DNA from: Microbulbifer sp. MI-G
GTDB lineage: Bacteria > Pseudomonadota > Gammaproteobacteria > Pseudomonadales > Cellvibrionaceae
Reading direction: 5' to 3'
DNA: 64,000 bases
Assembly: GCF_030440425.1 (NCBI RefSeq)
Contig: NZ_CP098023.1
Coordinates: 186,001-250,000 of the forward strand
Shown here one piece after another: positions 29,659-38,050 of this stretch. Numbering within the stretch: the stretch's first letter is position 1; each line of letters starts with the position of its first letter. The notes under the pieces were generated by a model that worked only from the letters and a program-made list of their open reading frames with translations, was not told the origin of the DNA and searched no databases. Position numbers and translations under genes: made by a program.

Positions 29659-30942
29659 ATGGCATTCCCAAACACGGTAAATATAGAGGCGCTGGTTGCT
29701 CCGGTTTCTTCAGAAAAACCCGCCGGTGAGGATATCCGCGAGGATCGTTCACCTACATCAGAGTATTATGCCATCAAGGATGCCCGAAACAGTGCCAGAG
29801 CGGCTGAGCGCTCGGCCATGTTCGATGATACGGATGCTGATTTGCTGGCGCCCTGGCGCGATGTGGCCAAGTCCGCAGAAAAAATCCTCACCAGGAAAAG
29901 CAAGGATCTGGAGGTTGCCAGCTGGTTCACCGAAGCGCTGATCCGGTTGCACGGATTCAGCGGGTTGCGCGATGGCTTTCAGCTGATTGACCGGTTGGTA
30001 GAAGATTTCTGGGATGGCCTCTACCCACTGCCCGACGAAGACGGTATTGAAACCAAAGTGGCACCACTGACCGGCCTCAATGGCGACGGTGGTGATGGCA
30101 CATTGATGATGCCAATTCGCAGCGCCGCTATTACACCGGAAGGTGATTACGGTGCATTCTCATTCTTTCAGCACCAGCAGGCGCGGGATGCGGACAGAAT
30201 TTCGGATGAGGATGCAAAAATGGCTCGCATTGAGACCTTGGGCTACAGTCTGGAAGCGGTCAACCAATGTGTCAACACTGCCAGTGACGTCTGGGCACAG
30301 AATCTTATTGAGACAATAGAAACCGCCCTGGGGCATTTCGGCAATATGAATAATGCGCTGCGAGAGCGCTGTGGTCATGAGACACCACCGTCAACAAATA
30401 TTTCCTCGCTTCTGGACGAAGTATTGCGCACGGCGCGCTTTATTTACAAAAACCAGTTGCAGTCGATCGCACAGGCTGAAGCGGTGGTGCAGCATGACGC
30501 TCCGTCCAGTGAAAATGACTCCGAAACTCCCGTCGAGGGCGGTCTGGCAGGCAACGGGTTCTCCGCGCCTTCAGGACCTGTGTCCTCGCGAGAGGGTGCA
30601 CTTGGATTACTGGAGCAGGCCGCGAAGTACTTTCGTACCTACGAGCCGCACACGCCTCTAGCACCGGGTCTGGAAAGGTTGATTGGCTGGGGGCGTATGA
30701 CGGTTTCTGAATTGATGGCGGAGCTGCTGCCAGATGAGCAGGCGCGTCTGCTTTACTCCCAGTTAACCGGCGTGCGACTCGACGGGACCGATAAACAGCG
30801 CTACGTGGCGCCGCCGGTAACCAGTAACAGCCATTCCCCAGCACCAGCAGCTCCCGAGCCGGTGCCAGCGGCCTCTGGGCCAGTGTCCACTTCCGATGAC
30901 GGCTGGGGGCAACCACAAGAAGAAACCAGCACAGGTTGGTAG
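29659..30942 (+). CDS. tssA: T6SS cap/assembly protein TssA
   Basis: 427 residues. The N-terminal ImpA_N domain is clear: ALVAPVSSEKPAGEDIRED, DWRDVAKSAE-like WRDVAKSAEKILTRKSKDLEVASW, and LIDRLVEDFWDGLYPLPDEDG. The middle region is acidic and helical (DEVLRTARFIYKNQLQ), then GALGLLEQAAKYFRTYEPHTPLAPGLERLIGWGRMTVSELMAELL. The last 50 residues are Pro/Ala/Ser-rich and look disordered. TssA primes baseplate and sheath assembly and may cap the growing sheath. AGGGA precedes the ATG. It heads the second T6SS block. Confidence 0.95.
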   Translation: MAFPNTVNIEALVAPVSSEKPAGEDIREDRSPTSEYYAIKDARNSARAAERSAMFDDTDADLLAPWRDVAKSAEKILTRKSKDLEVASWFTEALIRLHGFSGLRDGFQLIDRLVEDFWDGLYPLPDEDGIETKVAPLTGLNGDGGDGTLMMPIRSAAITPEGDYGAFSFFQHQQARDADRISDEDAKMARIETLGYSLEAVNQCVNTASDVWAQNLIETIETALGHFGNMNNALRERCGHETPPSTNISSLLDEVLRTARFIYKNQLQSIAQAEAVVQHDAPSSENDSETPVEGGLAGNGFSAPSGPVSSREGALGLLEQAAKYFRTYEPHTPLAPGLERLIGWGRMTVSELMAELLPDEQARLLYSQLTGVRLDGTDKQRYVAPPVTSNSHSPAPAAPEPVPAASGPVSTSDDGWGQPQEETSTGW

Positions 30943-30984
30943 TTAATTGACAACAGTCCCTAAAGTTAGGAAAGGAGACCTGAG

Positions 30985-31506
30985 ATGTCTGAGAGCATCC
31001 ACAATAAACTCAAGCGTGTGCGCAAGCCCCGTGTGCATATTACTTACGATGTAGAGACCAATGGCACTGAAGTCAAAAAGGAACTTCCCTTTGTGGCGGG
31101 TGTTATGGGTGATTATTCAGGGGATAACACCGAAAATCGCAAGGTGTTGAAGGATCGCAAATTTGTGCAAATAGATCGCGACAACTTCAATGACGTGATG
31201 ACCAAAGTGAATCCGAAGTTGAAGCTGCAGGTGGAAAATACGCTATCCGGAGACGGCAGCAAAATGGCTGTTGATCTCGATTTCAAACACATGGATGACT
31301 TTTCCCCCGAGCAAATCGTTGAACAGGTTGAGCCACTGAAGCAGCTTCTCGAGGCGCGCAGTAAATTGCGTGATCTCCTCAGCAAGGCCGATCGCTCAGA
31401 AGAACTGGAAAAAGTGCTTGAGGATATCCTGAAGAGCACGGAAAACGTGGGTGCTATTTCCGAGCAACTGGGCTTAAACGGGGATAAGGGAGAGGACTCA
31501 GAATGA
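30985..31506 (+). CDS. tssB: T6SS sheath small subunit TssB (VipA)
   Basis: 173 residues. [48 protein letters not shown] and [16 protein letters not shown] are standard TssB blocks. It pairs with TssC to build the contractile sheath. A strong AGGAGA ribosome site precedes the ATG. The tssC ATG overlaps its TGA (ATGA), the usual coupling for 1:1 sheath subunits. Confidence 0.97.
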   Translation: MSESIHNKLKRVRKPRVHITYDVETNGTEVKKELPFVAGVMGDYSGDNTENRKVLKDRKFVQIDRDNFNDVMTKVNPKLKLQVENTLSGDGSKMAVDLDFKHMDDFSPEQIVEQVEPLKQLLEARSKLRDLLSKADRSEELEKVLEDILKSTENVGAISEQLGLNGDKGEDSE

Positions 31507-32990
31507 GTACAGAAGCAGAAAACGTTGCGGAAAGCGAGGCAGAAGAACTGTCTGTGGGTCTGCTGGAGCAGGCGATCGCGGCAACCAAGCAGACAGAACC
31601 GCAGGAAGCTCAGGACCTGCTTGCGAATCTCACCGACCAGGTGTTGAAAGGCACCGTGACCTGGGATCGTAACCTGACCCAGACGATTAAAAAAGCGGTC
31701 AGTGCCATTGATACCGCGATGTCCAGACAATTGTCCGCGATCCTGCACGATTCCAAATTCCAGAAATTGGAGGGCTCGTGGAGAGGGCTCAACCACCTTG
31801 TTATGAACAGTGAGACCGGCGCGACCATGAAAATACGCATGCTCAATCTGAGCAAGCGGGAATTATTCCGGGATCTGGACAAAGCGGTTGAATTTGACCA
31901 GAGCCAGACTTTCAAGAAAATTTACGAAGAGGAGTTTGGCACCGCGGGGGGAGAGCCCTATGGCTGTATGATCGGCGACTTTGAGTTTACCAGCCATCCG
32001 GAAGATATTGAGCTTTTGAGCAAAATGTCTAACGTTGCCGCAGCGGGTTTCTGTCCGTTTATCGCAGCTGCAGGTGCGGGGATGTTTGGTTTTGATGATT
32101 ATACCGAACTGTCCAAGCCACGGGACCTGGGCGGTATATTCGAGTCCGCTGAATATATCAAGTGGCGCAGTTTCCGCGACAGTGACGACTCCCGGTTTGT
32201 CACTTTGGTAATGCCGCGCACACTGGCCCGCACACCATACGGCGCCAATACCAAGCCGATCGAAGCATTTAACTTCGAGGAATTTGAAGTAGACGAGTCC
32301 GGAGTTTCCCGCTCCGCGGAGCACGATCAGTACTGCTGGATGAACGCCTCTTATGTAATGGGCACCACCATGACCAGGGCGTTTGCTGAGAACTCCTGGT
32401 GTACAGCGATCCGCGGTGCCGAGGGTGGCGGCAAGGTTGAGGGGTTGCCTTCTCATGTATTCAAGAGCGATGATGGTGACCTGGATCAAAAGTGCCCCAC
32501 CGAAATCGGTATTACCGATCGCCGGGAGGCAGAGTTGAGTGCACAGGGTTTTCTGCCCCTGTGTCACTACAAGAATACCGACTACTCTGTCTTCTTTGGT
32601 TCCCAGAGTGCACAAAAACCCAAGACCTATGATGATCCGGATGCGACCTCAAATGCCGCCATTTCCGCGCGACTTCCCTATCTGATGGCCACTTCCCGTA
32701 TCGCCCACTACCTGAAGGTCATGGCGCGGGACAAAGTGGGTTCATTTATGGAGGCCAGTGACTGCGAACGCTGGCTGAATAAGTGGATTATTCAATACAC
32801 CAACTCCAACCCGGATGCGAGCCCGGAAATGAAGGCGAAATACCCACTTTCTGAAGCCCGGGTAGAGGTCAGGGAAATTCCGGGACAGCCCGGTTGCTAT
32901 AGCGCCGTGGCTTACCTGAGGCCCTGGTTGCAGATGGAGGAATTGACCACGTCCATGCGTATGGTGGCGAATATCCCCTCTGCCGGATAG
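31503..32990 (+). CDS. tssC: T6SS sheath large subunit TssC (VipB)
   Basis: 495 residues, full length. Blocks in order: [105 protein letters not shown] and the C-terminal [21 protein letters not shown]. The complete C-terminal domain makes this the principal sheath protein, unlike the shortened hybrid at 18.6 kb. It overlaps tssB by 4 bases and is followed about 100 bases later by a second TssC-like gene. Confidence 0.97.
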   Translation: MSTEAENVAESEAEELSVGLLEQAIAATKQTEPQEAQDLLANLTDQVLKGTVTWDRNLTQTIKKAVSAIDTAMSRQLSAILHDSKFQKLEGSWRGLNHLVMNSETGATMKIRMLNLSKRELFRDLDKAVEFDQSQTFKKIYEEEFGTAGGEPYGCMIGDFEFTSHPEDIELLSKMSNVAAAGFCPFIAAAGAGMFGFDDYTELSKPRDLGGIFESAEYIKWRSFRDSDDSRFVTLVMPRTLARTPYGANTKPIEAFNFEEFEVDESGVSRSAEHDQYCWMNASYVMGTTMTRAFAENSWCTAIRGAEGGGKVEGLPSHVFKSDDGDLDQKCPTEIGITDRREAELSAQGFLPLCHYKNTDYSVFFGSQSAQKPKTYDDPDATSNAAISARLPYLMATSRIAHYLKVMARDKVGSFMEASDCERWLNKWIIQYTNSNPDASPEMKAKYPLSEARVEVREIPGQPGCYSAVAYLRPWLQMEELTTSMRMVANIPSAG

Positions 32991-33094
32991 TGCCCCAGGC
33001 CCGTCGGATAAAGGCGGGCCAACTTATCAAAAGGTATTGCCCCGAGCCGGGATTCTAGCGAGTCTCTCAAAAATACTACTTGTGAGGATGTCCG

Positions 33095-34609
33095 GTGCCT
33101 TGTAAGACAGCCAATCAGATAGCGGAAGATCACATAGAAGTACTATCGGGAAATTTGGCCAGGGGGGATCAGAATGAACTTCGGATTTTTTTACAGGAAC
33201 CGGATACGCTGTTTGCTTTTGAATACTGGTTGAGCGAGATCTGTCCCTGCTCCGGAAAGAACCGTTTTTCTGTTCGCCAGTATCTCAGTCGGATGATCGC
33301 GGAGCTGGACGAGCTGATTTGTGAGCAGGTTAACCGGATTATTCACCATCGTCGTTTTCAGCGGCTTGAAGCCAGTTGGCGCGGCTTGTCCATGTTGGTT
33401 TTCAATACGCCCCATTCGGACAACATTAAGATAAAGCTACTGGATGTGAACTGGAGGGATCTTAGCAAGGATGTGCAGCGGGCCCCGGATTTTGATCAGT
33501 CCGGTCTTTTCCACCTAGTCTACAATGAGGAATTTGGTACCCCGGGTGGGGAGCCTTTTGGCCTCTTAATGGGGGATTACTATATTTCCCACCGCCCATT
33601 ACCGGAACACCCGTACGATGATGTCTTTACCCTTCAGGGAATAGCACATACAGCGGCCGCCGCATTCGCCCCTTTTGTCTGTGCGGCCAGCCCGCAACTG
33701 TTCGGTGTGGACCATTTTGATGACCTTGCAAAGCCGATCCGCTTTTCTGAAGTTTTTCGCCAGGGTGAATATATCCGATGGAACAGTCTTCGCGAGTTGG
33801 AAGACAGCCGTTTTATCGCAGTGACTCTGCCACAAGTGTTGATGCGTGAACCTTATAGTGTTGATTTTTCACTATACCGTGGCTTGCGGTTTGAGGAACA
33901 GGTTTCGGGTTTGCATCACCGGCACTATTTGTGGGGCAACGCCTGCTTTGCCCTGGGTGCGGTATTGTTGCGGGAATTCAGTGAGGTCGGCTGGTTTTCC
34001 CATATCCGCGGAGTTGCCCGAGACCACCTGGGCGGTGGACTGGTAACCCAGTTACCGGTTGTGCCCTACAAGCCCGACAGTCGCCCGGGCATGGTGCGTA
34101 TGTCCACCTCCATCCTTGTCACCGATTTTGTCGAACGGGATCTCTCTGAGCTGGGCTTTGCCTGTCTGAGCCATTGCTACGATACGCCGTATTGTGCTTT
34201 TAACAGCGTTCCCTCGCTGCAAAAAGCCAAGCAGTATACTTCCAAAGCCGCCACTGCAAATGCCAGGATCAGCTCAATGTTGCAGCAGATACTCTGTGCA
34301 TCGCGCTTTGCCCATTACATCAAGGTAATGATCCGGGACAAGGTGGGCGCTTATATGAATGCGGCGGATTGCGAACGACAATTACAGCACTGGTTGGATC
34401 TCTATACGACTGGACGGGATGACCTATCCTGGGAAATGCTCGCCCGTTACCCTCTGCGTGAGGCACGGGTCAAGGTGGCCGACGAACCGGGCAAAGCCGG
34501 TAGTTATCAGAGTGTGATCCACCTGAAGAGCCACTATACTGTCGACCATCTTGTATCGGAGCTGAAGCTGACCACGGCGCTGGCCACGATTGGTGTGGGG
34601 GCGGCTTAG
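33095..34609 (+). CDS. Second TssC-family sheath-like protein
   Basis: 504 residues with TssC blocks throughout: HHRRFQRLEASWRGLSMLV, LLMGDYYI, AAAFAPFVCAASPQLFGVDHFDDL, EDSRFIAVTLPQVLMREPY, YLWGNACFALGAVLLREF, CASRFAHYIKVMIRDKVGAYM and a full C-terminus ending in SELKLTTALATIGVGAA. The N-terminal ~60 residues differ from TssC. It starts with GTG at 33095, AGGA being at 33085-33088. Tandem TssC paralogues are known in some T6SS loci, but the role of the second is not established. Both copies are intact, so this is not a decaying duplicate. Confidence 0.9.
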   Translation: MPCKTANQIAEDHIEVLSGNLARGDQNELRIFLQEPDTLFAFEYWLSEICPCSGKNRFSVRQYLSRMIAELDELICEQVNRIIHHRRFQRLEASWRGLSMLVFNTPHSDNIKIKLLDVNWRDLSKDVQRAPDFDQSGLFHLVYNEEFGTPGGEPFGLLMGDYYISHRPLPEHPYDDVFTLQGIAHTAAAAFAPFVCAASPQLFGVDHFDDLAKPIRFSEVFRQGEYIRWNSLRELEDSRFIAVTLPQVLMREPYSVDFSLYRGLRFEEQVSGLHHRHYLWGNACFALGAVLLREFSEVGWFSHIRGVARDHLGGGLVTQLPVVPYKPDSRPGMVRMSTSILVTDFVERDLSELGFACLSHCYDTPYCAFNSVPSLQKAKQYTSKAATANARISSMLQQILCASRFAHYIKVMIRDKVGAYMNAADCERQLQHWLDLYTTGRDDLSWEMLARYPLREARVKVADEPGKAGSYQSVIHLKSHYTVDHLVSELKLTTALATIGVGAA

Positions 34610-34613
34610 TACA

Positions 34614-35087
34614 ATGGCAAAAGAAAAGCGTCTGCTGGCACCGATTTTGGATCGACTGCTGGAATCCGCCCGCAAACTGGATATGCACCAGTCACACCAA
34701 ATACTGCGGCAATTGAGGGAGGGCGTGCGGCGGGACCTCGAGTACTTATTTAATACGCGTTACCGCTGTATTTCTGCACCAGATAGCCTGAGGCACCTGC
34801 AGGACTCCAATATTAATTACGGCCTGCCAGATTTATCCACAATCAATCTATCTTCTCTGGATAGCAGAAAACAGTTTTGCCGAGATATTGAACAAACGAT
34901 TGTGCATTTTGAGCCGAGGATTCGCTCCGTCAAGGTGACGACACAGGAAAAGATAGATATGGAGGACCCGAGTATACGGTTTCGTGTCGAAGCGGTGTTA
35001 TATGTCAATCCGGCCTCCGAGGTCATTGTTTTTGATTCTGCGCTGAATCCTGTGACCCAAATGGTCGATGTGTCTGAGATTATATAA
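34614..35087 (+). CDS. tssE: T6SS baseplate subunit TssE (gp25-like)
   Basis: 157 residues. RRDLEYLFNTRYRC near residue 45 and the GPW/gp25 fold (NYGLPDLSTINLSSLDSRKQF, FEPRIRSVKV, FRVEAVLYV) identify it. TssE is the baseplate wedge protein on which the sheath docks. The ATG at 34614 lies 4 bases after the previous stop. Its TAA overlaps the ATG of tssF by one base (TAATG). Confidence 0.94.
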   Translation: MAKEKRLLAPILDRLLESARKLDMHQSHQILRQLREGVRRDLEYLFNTRYRCISAPDSLRHLQDSNINYGLPDLSTINLSSLDSRKQFCRDIEQTIVHFEPRIRSVKVTTQEKIDMEDPSIRFRVEAVLYVNPASEVIVFDSALNPVTQMVDVSEII

Positions 35088-36916
35088 TGAGTGAACGTTT
35101 AATCGATCTCTATGAGCGCGAGTTGGCCTTTATTCAGCAGACAGCCGCTGAGTTTGCCCGCATGCACCCCGCTGCGGCCGCCAGGTTACAACTGGATACG
35201 GAAACTGTGGATGACCCCTTGGTGGGTCGCCTGCTATCGGGCTTTGCCTACATGAATGCGCGGGTACAGCAGAAGCTCAGCGACGACTTTCCCGAACTCA
35301 CAGATGCTATGCTGGAAACCCTCTATCCGCACTATTTGCGCCCGATTCCCTCCTGCGCCATTGTGCAGTTTGAGCCGGATGCGGATCTCGATGCCATAAC
35401 GCCGGTGGCAGCCAGGACCCTTCTGGAAAGCGAGCCCTTTCAGGGTCAGGCCTGCCGGTTTACCACTTGCTATCCCGTGGATATCAGTCCCTTCCAGCCC
35501 ACCAGTGCGAGCCTGATGCCCAGGCCATTTATTGCACCTGGCTGTAATGATGTCCAGGGTGCCAATGCGGTCCTCAAGTTAACCCTGAAAACCCTGAGCC
35601 CGGATTTGAGCTTTGCGGAAATGCAACCGCAGTGTTTGCGTTTTTTCCTGCGGGGACAGCCCGCACATGTCTACAGCCTGTATGATTTGCTGCTGACAAA
35701 GTGTATAAAACTGGTAGTGGCGCACAGTGAGACTGACTCCAAGCCCACGTTTTTGTCTCCGGAGGATATCGGACAAGTGGGGCTGGATAAGGATCAGGGC
35801 CTGCTGCCGTATCCCGACACGGCATTCATCGGCTATCGCCTGCTTACGGAATATTTTGCCTTTCCTGAGAAATTCCTGTTTCTGGATATCAAAAATATCA
35901 GAAGGGCAATTAACGAGAGCTATAAAGACTCCCTCACACTCTATTTTTATCTCTCGGAAACCCACGAAGAACTCGAAAAACAATTGGTGCCGGGCATGTT
36001 TGTGCTCGGCTGTACACCGGTAGTGAATCTTTTCACTCAAAGTGCAGACCCTGTTCCACTGACTCATATGCAGTATCAGTATCAAATAGTGCCCGATGCC
36101 CGTCGCAGTGACGGTCTGGAAATCTACTCTATTGATGAGGTTACCGCAACGGATGGAAAGGGAGAGACAACCAAGTTCCGACCATTTTATGGCATAAAGC
36201 ACAGTCAGCATCATTCGGAACAGTCAGCTTTCTGGTTCAGCCGGCGGCGTGAGGTCATTGAGGGGGAGCACCGCAATGAATCTGCCTCGGAAGTGGATAT
36301 TAGCTTGGTGGACCTGGAGTTTAACCCGCACCGGATCAGTGATCAGACACTGGATGTCAAGTTAACCTGCTGTAATCGCAATCTTGCCAGAAAACTCCCC
36401 AGCGGCAATGCGCAACCTTACCTGGAAGTGGTAGATGGGGATCTCCCGGCAAGTCGTATCAGCTGTGTTGTCGCACCAAGTGCCACGCTGCGGCCACCGA
36501 GGCGGGAGCGGGGCTATTGGCGGCTGATTTCCCATTTGAATTTGAATCATCTGTCTATTTGCGGAACCCAGGGGTGTAATGCCCTCAAGGAGATATTCAG
36601 GCTGTATGACTTTCGTGATTCCGCCAGTATAAGGAACTTGATCGAATCGCTTTTAACACTGAATACCAAACCGATCACCGCGCCGATACAAATAGACCAG
36701 AGCATTGTACTCTGTCGGGGCACTGAGGTTGACATTGAACTGGATTCAATGATGCTGACAGGAACCAGCCCGCTTTTGTTTGCCAGTATTATCGAACGCT
36801 TCCTTGGCCTCTATTGTTCCATTAATTCCTTTACTAAATTAACTGCCAGGATGAGCGGCAGAGATGGGGAGCTGAAGAGATGGCCACCTCGCGCCGGAGA
36901 AAAGGCGTTACTGTAA
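35087..36916 (+). CDS. tssF: T6SS baseplate subunit TssF
   Basis: 609 residues. LIDLYERELAFIQQTAAEFARMHPAAA at the N-terminus and DPLVGRLLSGFAYMNARVQQKLSDDFPELTDAMLETLYPHYLRPIPS are TssF hallmarks. The C-terminal part contains LCRGTEVDIELD and FASIIERFLGLYCSINSFTKL. With TssG it forms the baseplate wedge and contacts TssK. Its last 37 bases overlap tssG, a longer overlap than the 1-4-base ones elsewhere in the block. Confidence 0.95.
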   Translation: MSERLIDLYERELAFIQQTAAEFARMHPAAAARLQLDTETVDDPLVGRLLSGFAYMNARVQQKLSDDFPELTDAMLETLYPHYLRPIPSCAIVQFEPDADLDAITPVAARTLLESEPFQGQACRFTTCYPVDISPFQPTSASLMPRPFIAPGCNDVQGANAVLKLTLKTLSPDLSFAEMQPQCLRFFLRGQPAHVYSLYDLLLTKCIKLVVAHSETDSKPTFLSPEDIGQVGLDKDQGLLPYPDTAFIGYRLLTEYFAFPEKFLFLDIKNIRRAINESYKDSLTLYFYLSETHEELEKQLVPGMFVLGCTPVVNLFTQSADPVPLTHMQYQYQIVPDARRSDGLEIYSIDEVTATDGKGETTKFRPFYGIKHSQHHSEQSAFWFSRRREVIEGEHRNESASEVDISLVDLEFNPHRISDQTLDVKLTCCNRNLARKLPSGNAQPYLEVVDGDLPASRISCVVAPSATLRPPRRERGYWRLISHLNLNHLSICGTQGCNALKEIFRLYDFRDSASIRNLIESLLTLNTKPITAPIQIDQSIVLCRGTEVDIELDSMMLTGTSPLLFASIIERFLGLYCSINSFTKLTARMSGRDGELKRWPPRAGEKALL

Positions 36917-38022
36917 TAGAACGGCTGCGCCGGGAGCCCTATAATTTTGCCTTCTACCAGGCCGTTCGACTTATAGAGCGGGCTGTAACCATGGCCGACG
37001 GTGATTTTTGTAATGCAGCTATTGCCGGTGCAGCACCGCCCTCCACGGAGTTCATACGTTTTAGTGCCCAGTGTGGATTTTCTTTTGTCGGTTCAGATGT
37101 ACTGAGTCTGGAGAGGAAGCCAGTTGACGAAAGTGACGCTCAGGACAGCCTATTAAACCAGTGGCAGATGGAAGTGGGCTTTACCGGGCTGATTGGCAGC
37201 CAGGGGGTTATGCCCTACTATCTTACAGAGCTTGTGCAGAGGGAACTTCGGGAAAATAACACCGCCTTACGGGATTTTCTCAACCTGTTCAATCACCGTC
37301 ATATCTCGCTACTCTATCAAGCCTGGTCCAAATACCAACTTCCGGTCAATTATGAAAGGCAGCGGTTGCGCAAGGAACGGGAACCGGATCTGTTCACTCA
37401 GGGGATCGCTGCTTTGGCTGGATTGGGCACCAGCGAAATGCGTTACCGTATGCCCATGCCCGATGAGGCCCTTCTGGGCATGGCAGGCCACTACAGCCGA
37501 GGACGCTGTTCTGCTGCTGCACTGACTGGCATGATTAAACATTACTTTGGTCTGTCAGTCACAATTGAGCAGTTTCAAGGCCAGTGGGATGCACTGCCCA
37601 GGGACATTTTGTGTCGTTTACCATGTGCAAGCGCACCTGCAGGAGTGAATAATTGCCTGGGGAAAAACACCATTCTGGGTACCCATTGCTTCCAGGCCCA
37701 AAATAAATTTCGGGTGATTATTGAGCCAATGGTGTATGAGCAGTTTATGATGATCGCACCCGGTACTCAAAAGCTGGAGACACTGAAGACATTTATCAAA
37801 TTCAGTGCGGGAATAGAACTGGATTTTGAACTTTTAGTTACTCTTCCCACAAATCAGGTACCACCGGTACAGCTAAACAGGCAATCTGAACATGCGCCCC
37901 TGCTGGGCTGGAACACCTACATGGTCAGAGGCCAGGAGACTGCCGGGCTCGTAGAAATCACTCTGAGTGCCGAAAATATATCCCCTGATGAAGCGTTACC
38001 CAGCGCAGAAGCTTTTTTTTAA
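36880..38022 (+). CDS. tssG: T6SS baseplate subunit TssG
   Basis: 380 residues. VIERLRREPYNFAFYQAVRLIER at the start, FSAQCGFSFVGSDV, GLIGSQGVMPYYLTELVQRE and FLNLFNHRHISLLYQAWSKY are TssG blocks. TssF2-TssG-TssK assemblies recruit the baseplate to the membrane complex. The ATG at 36880, inside tssF, gives the usual charged MATSRRRKG lead. The gene ends in a run of T before a 28-base gap to tssH. Confidence 0.94.
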   Translation: MATSRRRKGVTVIERLRREPYNFAFYQAVRLIERAVTMADGDFCNAAIAGAAPPSTEFIRFSAQCGFSFVGSDVLSLERKPVDESDAQDSLLNQWQMEVGFTGLIGSQGVMPYYLTELVQRELRENNTALRDFLNLFNHRHISLLYQAWSKYQLPVNYERQRLRKEREPDLFTQGIAALAGLGTSEMRYRMPMPDEALLGMAGHYSRGRCSAAALTGMIKHYFGLSVTIEQFQGQWDALPRDILCRLPCASAPAGVNNCLGKNTILGTHCFQAQNKFRVIIEPMVYEQFMMIAPGTQKLETLKTFIKFSAGIELDFELLVTLPTNQVPPVQLNRQSEHAPLLGWNTYMVRGQETAGLVEITLSAENISPDEALPSAEAFF

Positions 38023-38050
38023 ATATCAAAATTAAAAGGAATTTTATCTT

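Noticed and set aside
29399..29680. 93-codon open frame before tssA
   Set aside because: It overlaps the tssA start in another frame, lacks a ribosome site, and shows no recognisable domain.
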